From positions 555,001-619,000 of the forward strand of contig WPIO01000125.1 in assembly GCA_009760855.2 (NCBI GenBank): DNA of 64,000 bases, written 5' to 3'. This document shows positions 60,601-64,000 of this stretch, piece by piece. Below the pieces are notes generated by a model. The model ran no database searches. It saw nothing but the letters and a program-made list of their open reading frames with translations, and was not told the DNA's origin. The position numbers and the translations under genes were made by a program. How positions within the stretch are numbered: position 1 is the first letter of the stretch; each line of letters starts with the position of its first letter. The stretch comes from Cristatella mucedo (Eukaryota; Bryozoa; Phylactolaemata; Cristatellidae).

Positions 60601-61647
60601 CGTGCGATGGTGAGGGACATCACCTTGCTCGAATGTGATCCACAGGGCCTCCTCTTCAGGCATTCTGCATGCGCATCCGAAATGGTTGTCTTTTACCTGG
60701 CTGTTATATAGGATCATGACAAAAATCTGCTAGAAGCATGACTGCTATCAATATTCAGTGTTTTGATTAAATCATGTTTGCTTCCAAAAAAAGGATCTAC
60801 ATTGGCAGGTGAACTGTCGTTTCTTGAAGACTGAGACTCGCTGTTGGCATCCTCAAGTGTTAGCCCATCCATGTTAATGACTCGACGTCGCTATGGTTTT
60901 GTTGCATTGATGATTCTCTGCTTCACTCGGTCGTCAAGCTTTTCCACATTATATGTCATTGTCATATGTCATTGTGCTCTTAGGCAAGTGATGTAAGGAA
61001 ATCATAATAATACAGAAGCCGGCAAAAGCTATGAGGCCCTGACTCAGGTAAATGATTGCCCTAAGCTCCGTGCTCATATGGGTACGATAGTAACACTAAA
61101 AAACGGCCATTACAACTTTAAAAGTTAAGGAGCCGACAATCCTGCAGCTGAACAAGGCTCTACATGCAGTTTTGTGGTGTTTTTAGAGTGAACTAGTGTA
61201 GATGGAATGCAGATGGAACTGGTGTAGATGGAATGCAGATGGAACTTGTGTAGATGGAATGCAGATGGCCATATGAACATTACCAGTTGCTTTAGTGCAG
61301 AAGACGAGTGCAGATGACTTGAATGCTTGCAGAGGACTGAAGCTGAGCAGAGGCAACCCTCCGACAGCACTTCCTCTTGCACGTATGCGGCGTGATACAT
61401 CAACGTACTTCTACAAGGAGGCTACTGTTGCTGGCTTGGAACTTTCCCATTTCGAGCCGATTATGTGAACTTCGAAAGGCTTTTTTTCGCAGCTGCATTA
61501 GTATGTTTTTCTTGTTGTAGGGAGGACGACGAGGACGAGGACGATCCAAAACAGAAGAAGCTTAGTTTCAGTGTACCGCCGAGACCTACTGCGACGAGGC
61601 ATCGCTACTTTGTTGAGAGGCGCCTTGAAGTAGTCCAGCAGCTGTAA
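49454..61647 (+). CDS. RNASEH2A: Ribonuclease H2 subunit A (catalytic), 8 coding exons
   Basis: Catalytic subunit of the nuclear RNase H2 complex, which cleaves RNA in RNA:DNA hybrids and nicks 5' of single ribonucleotides in DNA. Exons are 49454-49580, 50137-50208, 51142-51268, 52208-52295, 58323-58460, 60007-60088, 60486-60609 and 61521-61647. They total 885 nt, giving 294 residues (about 299 in human), and all phases agree. The active-site carboxylates are present: D34 and E35 in [13 protein letters not shown]142 in VYVDTVG, D170 in KKADSTYP. The 5'-phosphate-sensing tyrosine motif DYGSGYP is intact (residues 204-210), as are SAASICAKV and [11 protein letters not shown]. The C-terminal linker is unusually acidic. 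The ends are intact and there is no frameshift, so this looks like a working gene. The companion subunits B and C are not in the window. Confidence 0.96.
50137..50208 (+). CDS. RNASEH2A: RNASEH2A exon 2
   Basis: The acceptor is ccggccgttgcag and the donor is CGCAG/GTTGGT. The peptide [20 protein letters not shown] continues the fold after the DEAGRG motif. Phase 1 at both ends (72 nt). Confidence 0.94.
50553..50640 (-). mobile_element. LINE tail fragment (reverse)
   Basis: Contains tatagtgccccaaacgaatt and ctatttctgggcacttgatg, a reversed tail without its simple repeat. RNASEH2A intron 2. Confidence 0.55.
50812..50965 (+). mobile_element. SINE-1, forward copy with head deletion
   Basis: GATGGCACACTAAGTAAGGC, then the CG-rich arm is missing, B-box AAGGTTCGAATCC, body TTGCCACTGCAAGCGGTAGT and end GAGGCTGTTTAATCAACTAG. 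Confidence 0.82.
51142..51268 (+). CDS. RNASEH2A: RNASEH2A exon 3
   Basis: The acceptor follows a long T tract (ctctttttttag) and the donor is GCGAAG/GTATGT. The peptide [11 protein letters not shown] is the conserved DSK motif. It is followed by [17 protein letters not shown], the counterpart of WALDVLSPNLISTSML in human. Confidence 0.95.
52208..52295 (+). CDS. RNASEH2A: RNASEH2A exon 4
   Basis: The acceptor is atgttgcag and the donor is AAAGAG/GTCAGT (phase 0). The peptide [20 protein letters not shown] matches the YNLNSLSHDTA segment of vertebrate RNASEH2A. The next exon is 6 kb away, across an intron enlarged by a retrotransposon. Confidence 0.94.
52637..52712 (+). mobile_element. LINE tail fragment
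   Basis: ATGCAACATATGTAAAGTGC, AGAAAGAGATTAAGTTCTGT, then TATTATTATTGTTA. RNASEH2A intron 4, close upstream of the large LINE. Confidence 0.75.
52860..54985 (+). mobile_element. CR1/L2-like LINE, most complete copy (dead), in RNASEH2A intron 4
   Basis: 5'-truncated non-LTR retrotransposon. The first block (52934-53788, 284 codons) holds the pre-palm region and palm motifs: [47 protein letters not shown] and [17 protein letters not shown]. Block two (53884-54423) has [13 protein letters not shown], the intact catalytic [11 protein letters not shown] and the [15 protein letters not shown] thumb. Block three (54455-54928) carries [14 protein letters not shown]. An in-frame stop at 53787, a one-base loss near 53875, a stop at 54421 and a deletion of about 90 bp at 54460 (relative to the copy at 33200) inactivate it. 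It ends with TGTAAAGCGCCTAGAAAGAG and (TTA)n at 54959-54982. No endonuclease domain remains. Confidence 0.93.
55255..55375 (+). mobile_element. LINE 3'-end fragment
   Basis: GCAGCATCTGTAAAGTGCCT, AGGGAGAGATTTAGTTCTCC, then a TTATTATTATTG tail. Confidence 0.8.
55376..55650 (+). mobile_element. LINE 3'-end fragment of another subfamily
   Basis: Directly abuts the preceding tail. Has the thumb-end block (CAGTGTGGAACTTACTGCTG; acatttaaaaagaagctaaa) and ends GGATGCTATACAAATGATTT with GTTATTACT. Confidence 0.75.
55700..56000 (-). mobile_element. LINE fragment (reverse)
   Basis: The minus frame reads [22 protein letters not shown] at its end, the counterpart of the [16 protein letters not shown] block of the main LINE. 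Confidence 0.7.
56061..56700. other. RNASEH2A intron 4, unassigned
   Basis: No exon or known repeat seen. Confidence 0.4.
56720..56853 (-). mobile_element. SINE-2, reverse copy
   Basis: Tail ttcatttgtatagcatgcca, gcttaatccttctcccagtg, then gccacggggctccagctcac (B-box region) and the head end cttaattctgggccaaacca. Confidence 0.75.
57649..57720. repeat. (GT)n microsatellite grading into GC-rich GTGC units
   Basis: About 20 GT units, then CGCGTGCGTGTGTGCGCGTG and similar, ending at 57720. RNASEH2A intron 4. Confidence 0.97.
57836..58023 (-). mobile_element. LINE 3'-end fragment (reverse)
   Basis: TAATAGTAATAATAATGAAC, then the reversed tail and untranslated region (ATGCACAGGGTCAGCATGCA). It ends about 17 bp before a SINE-1. 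Confidence 0.85.
58040..58208 (+). mobile_element. SINE-1, forward copy, near full length
   Basis: GATGGCACACTAGGTAAGGC, arms GACCTCGGTCCCGAGGTC, B-box GGGTTTGATTCC (one change), body TCGCCACTGCAGGCGGTGGC, end GAGGCTGTTTAATCAGCTAG followed by ATTT repeats. It lies 115 bp upstream of RNASEH2A exon 5. Confidence 0.9.
58323..58460 (+). CDS. RNASEH2A: RNASEH2A exon 5 (catalytic Asp-142 and Asp-170)
   Basis: The acceptor is ttctggctttcag and the donor is CCAAG/GTGTGA. The exon contains [13 protein letters not shown] (third catalytic Asp), [19 protein letters not shown] (fourth catalytic Asp and the SAASICAK motif). Phase 0 at both ends (138 nt). Confidence 0.95.
59020..59073. repeat. 28-bp tandem duplication
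   Basis: The unit TTCATWCTGGCTTTCAGGCC plus CTAGAAGC occurs twice. A 20-bp GTAGGGTGAGGAGAAAG doublet follows at 59195. Confidence 0.9.
59478..59560 (-). mobile_element. LINE tail fragment (reverse)
   Basis: AATGATAATAATAATTATAC, gtatagcaccctcagagaac, tctctttctaggcaatttac. Confidence 0.8.
60007..60088 (+). CDS. RNASEH2A: RNASEH2A exon 6 (DYGSGYP motif)
   Basis: The acceptor is gtttttatttttag and the donor is GGAG/GTCAGC. The peptide [12 protein letters not shown] precedes DYGSGYP, the motif whose tyrosine recognises the RNA-DNA junction in this family. Confidence 0.95.
60486..60609 (+). CDS. RNASEH2A: RNASEH2A exon 7
   Basis: The acceptor is attttctttgcag and the donor is CGATG/GTGAGG. The peptide [19 protein letters not shown] leads into [18 protein letters not shown], the conserved FGFP/VRFSW block. 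Confidence 0.95.
60610..61520. other. RNASEH2A intron 7 with 27-bp triplication
   Basis: GTGTAGATGGAATGCAGATG plus GAACT repeats three times at 61190-61268. Nothing else recognised. Confidence 0.7.
61521..61647 (+). CDS. RNASEH2A: RNASEH2A exon 8 (acidic linker, C-terminus)
   Basis: The acceptor is tttttcttgttgtag. The exon starts with Trp (split codon) and a run EDDEDEDD, then KQKKLSFSV and the conserved [11 protein letters not shown] near the end, matching SSHRYFLERGLE in human. It stops with TAA at 61645-61647. In human the acidic stretch is a milder linker that contacts the B/C subunits. Confidence 0.95.
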
Positions 61648-61830
61648 CTATGTCTGTTCTGATTTCAATGCAACTATCATTTAGTCAAATAGACCCATCG
61701 CTTGCTCTAAATAAAAGGCTATAACCTTGAAGTGGTCCAGCAGCTGTAAGCAGTTCTGTTCTGATTTGGCCGGAAGCACTGTTTAGCGAATCGACTTATC
61801 TTCCACTTTAGATAACACTTTGTATCCTGC
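61622..61830 (+). repeat. Tandem duplication of RNASEH2A 3' end
   Basis: Unit 1 (61622-61723) spans the last codons (CCTTGAAGTAGTCCAGCAGC), the stop, the 3' UTR and the AATAAA. Unit 2 (from 61728) repeats CCTTGAAGTGGTCCAGCAGC and TTCTGTTCTGATTT with increasing divergence to about 61830. Confidence 0.85.
61710..61715 (+). promoter_or_regulatory. Poly(A) signal of RNASEH2A
   Basis: AATAAA 62 nt after the stop codon, the only canonical signal close by. The same place in the downstream duplicated copy (about 61810) reads TAGATAACA and has lost it. Confidence 0.6.
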
Positions 61831-62847
61831 TGACTGTACCATTTGATATTCGAAGCTGCTAGAGTGGACTTATTTTATTATAAAGAAGTACCTTTTGCTC
61901 ATGTTTTACTTACTATGAGTTTGAACCCGATTGACTTTCCTTAATGGTCAGGTCCCATGCAGTATGAGGCTGGTAATTTCAGTTGCCCACTATCAGAGGT
62001 AGGAAATCTCAAGATGCTACTATTGATTGGTCATTCACAGTTAGCTTATATGGTCATTTGGCTTAAATGAGCGTTTGCTTCCAGCAATCGTAGACTAGAA
62101 GTGGAAGATGCAACACGGACAGGTGAGTCTGCTGCCGTAGATGCTCGAGGCAGACATTGGCAGTATCCGGCAACAGCCTTACTAACTTGAGTTGTTAAGC
62201 CAAACCCCAGCATCCTACAAATGTTGCTGCACAAACGATTAGTTAAGCATTTAGAGTTCAGCAAATCGCCTTTTAGGTCAAACGGTAAGTGGCACCAGGA
62301 CATAGCTAAGGCAGAACAAGAATCCAGCTGAGAATGTGTAATGTACTTGCGACTTAGTCTATAGTTCAAGCCGGCGGAGGTTTCAGGAACCTGGTGGTTG
62401 TCGAACTCGATGGTAAGTCTTGAACCTGGCCCGGTTCGTGAAGTACTGTGACAGCAGATCAAGCAGTCATTGCCCGAACTCAAAACTGCCAAAATTGTGG
62501 GCACTTAGCGCTCATCAAACATGGCTGATCTTAACGAGGAGTTAGGTCAATGCAAGCATCCCTGCTAACACTAGCGAAGCATCGTGTTGTACTTAAGCAA
62601 CTAACTGTTAAATATATTGCTACGACAAGCCGGTCATTAGATCTAAATAAGGGTTTGCTTCGCATTTCAACTCCTAATTTAGGCATCAGCACCCTTGGTT
62701 GGGTGTGGCAAGTTTAATAAAGACGGGATTGCTTAGCTATAACTTTATTTACGGTTGAGCATTAGGACGTTACTATGGGGCGGGCTGATGTGTGTTGCTG
62801 GATCATTGCTGCACGATCAGTATGGCGTGAAACTGACTTCCTTTTGG
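61831..62847. other. RNASEH2A downstream flank
   Basis: A 152-codon minus-strand open frame (62046-62504) shows no recognisable similarity. No repeat recognised. Confidence 0.4.
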
Positions 62848-63715
62848 GGTAATAATAATAGATTTGTATAGTGCCCTCAGAGAGCTCAATCCGTTTCTAG
62901 GCACTTGACATATGCTGTAAAGGAAGCATGATCATATGGCTACAGCTAACATGTATGGTGCCAACATATATAGCATGGTTAGTGTCGGCACCATAAGCAC
63001 ACACAGGACGTCACAAGGACCCGGTAAATGCTGTAAGAAACAGCTTATGTTTGAGCTTCTTTATAAATGTTTTTAACTCATGGGATGTCGTGACATCAGG
63101 TGGGAGTGAGCTCCAGGCTTTAGGAGCATACAAACTAAAGTGGCTTCTCCAAAGGATTTTTAAGGTTCGTTCGAGGTATAGCTAAACGAATAGAGTCAAA
63201 GAGCAGGTGGTACAATGCCTAGCCTACTTAAGGAGTTGTTCTGATAGATAGGCTGGAGTGAGAGAATAAAGGGACCTAAAAGGGAGTAACAAAACCTTGA
63301 AGTCGATGCACTGCTTGATTGGGAGACAGTGCAGATTTCGTGGACTGGCATTATGTGGCAAAGAAAGGTTTGCTAATTTATTAGTATCATTTATACACAG
63401 GCAGTAGAGCTAGGCTATCATCACTGCTCGCACTGGGCAATAGAAAGGATTGCTCACTTCCAGACTCAACCCCAATATTTGGATTGTGAAGAGCGAGCAT
63501 CTTACCATACCGTCGGTTGTCAGCAGTGCATGCAGCAAGGGAGTTGAAAAAGTTTGAGGTGCTGGAGAGCTGGGATGGATCAAAGCATAAGTATAGCTGT
63601 GCCATTTGCATAGAGAGAAAAGCCTAGATTGGGCTTTGTAATCACATCAGCAAGAGGGAGAATATAAATTTAAAAAAGCGGACCAAGCACAGAGCCCTTA
63701 GGTACCCATCATTTG
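62848..63715 (-). mobile_element. Main LINE, 3' part in reverse
   Basis: Starts with AATAATAATAGATTTGTATA and the reversed tail (ctcagagagctcaatccgtt). It continues back through the untranslated region (AGCACACACAGGACGTCACA) and ORF remnants (reverse of the APKAWSSLP and QLYLCFDPSQ blocks) to the VLGPLF region near 63690. Many stops. Confidence 0.85.
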
Positions 63716-64000
63716 AGTGGTTTTTCAGATGAACCTTGCCAACGAACATCGGTAACATTGCTCAAAAGTATACAAGAATGTAATTATAGATGAGAACTAA
63801 AAACATCGATCTTTTTTTATCTAACAAATAAGGGCCTTTTTAGTTTTATGCCAGCCGTTCTTGACCTCAAAGAAACCAAAACATTACATTTTACAGGTAT
63901 TGAAAGTGCCTTCTGAAATTAATATAAGAGGATCCAATATAGTGCAAGCAGCTGGCACACCGAGCAGTTTGAAAATTGCATAACCTCTTAAAATAGTTCT
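63716..64000. other. Right edge, nothing recognised
   Basis: Possibly further decayed LINE sequence. No gene seen. Confidence 0.3.

Noticed and set aside
62046-62504. 152-codon minus-strand frame
   Set aside because: No similarity recognised, no adjoining exon and no promoter; probably chance.

Overview
This is animal (metazoan) nuclear DNA. Both recognisable genes are split by GT-AG introns, and the rest is packed with dinucleotide microsatellites, tRNA-derived SINEs and decayed non-LTR retrotransposons of the CR1/L2 type. An invertebrate is likely from the style of the repeats, but I cannot name the species.

Two conserved genes lie head to head. On the minus strand, twelve coding exons running from 49312 down to 1057 encode a 711-residue protein that I identify as LRRC41 (MUF1), an Elongin BC-binding, leucine-rich-repeat substrate receptor of a cullin-RING ubiquitin ligase. 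On the plus strand, eight coding exons from 49454 to 61647 encode a complete 294-residue RNASEH2A, the catalytic subunit of ribonuclease H2. All exon phases agree in both genes, and neither reading frame is broken. The start codons are only 141 bp apart, in CpG-rich DNA, so the two genes very probably share a bidirectional promoter.

Layout: 1-1056 is downstream of LRRC41 (poly(A) signal and a GA repeat). 1057-49312 is LRRC41, about 2.1 kb of coding sequence spread over 48 kb. Its introns hold many repeats. The largest, intron 8 (15.7 kb), carries a 1.4-kb CpG-rich 15-bp minisatellite next to an older AT-rich 15-bp array. 49313-49453 is the shared promoter. 49454-61647 is RNASEH2A, with a nearly full-length but dead LINE in intron 4. 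61648-64000 is RNASEH2A 3' flank with a partial tandem duplication of its 3' end and a reverse-strand LINE fragment.

Repeats: one CR1/L2-like LINE family (more than 15 pieces, all defective); a tRNA-derived SINE (SINE-1, nine pieces); a second tRNA-headed SINE whose 3' tail resembles the LINE tail (SINE-2, five pieces); an unclassified repeat of about 170 bp (three pieces); and one Tc1/mariner fossil. The two genes have unrelated biochemical roles (protein ubiquitination and removal of ribonucleotides from DNA). Their connection here is shared promoter DNA. I found no bacterial-type system, CRISPR array or intact mobile element.
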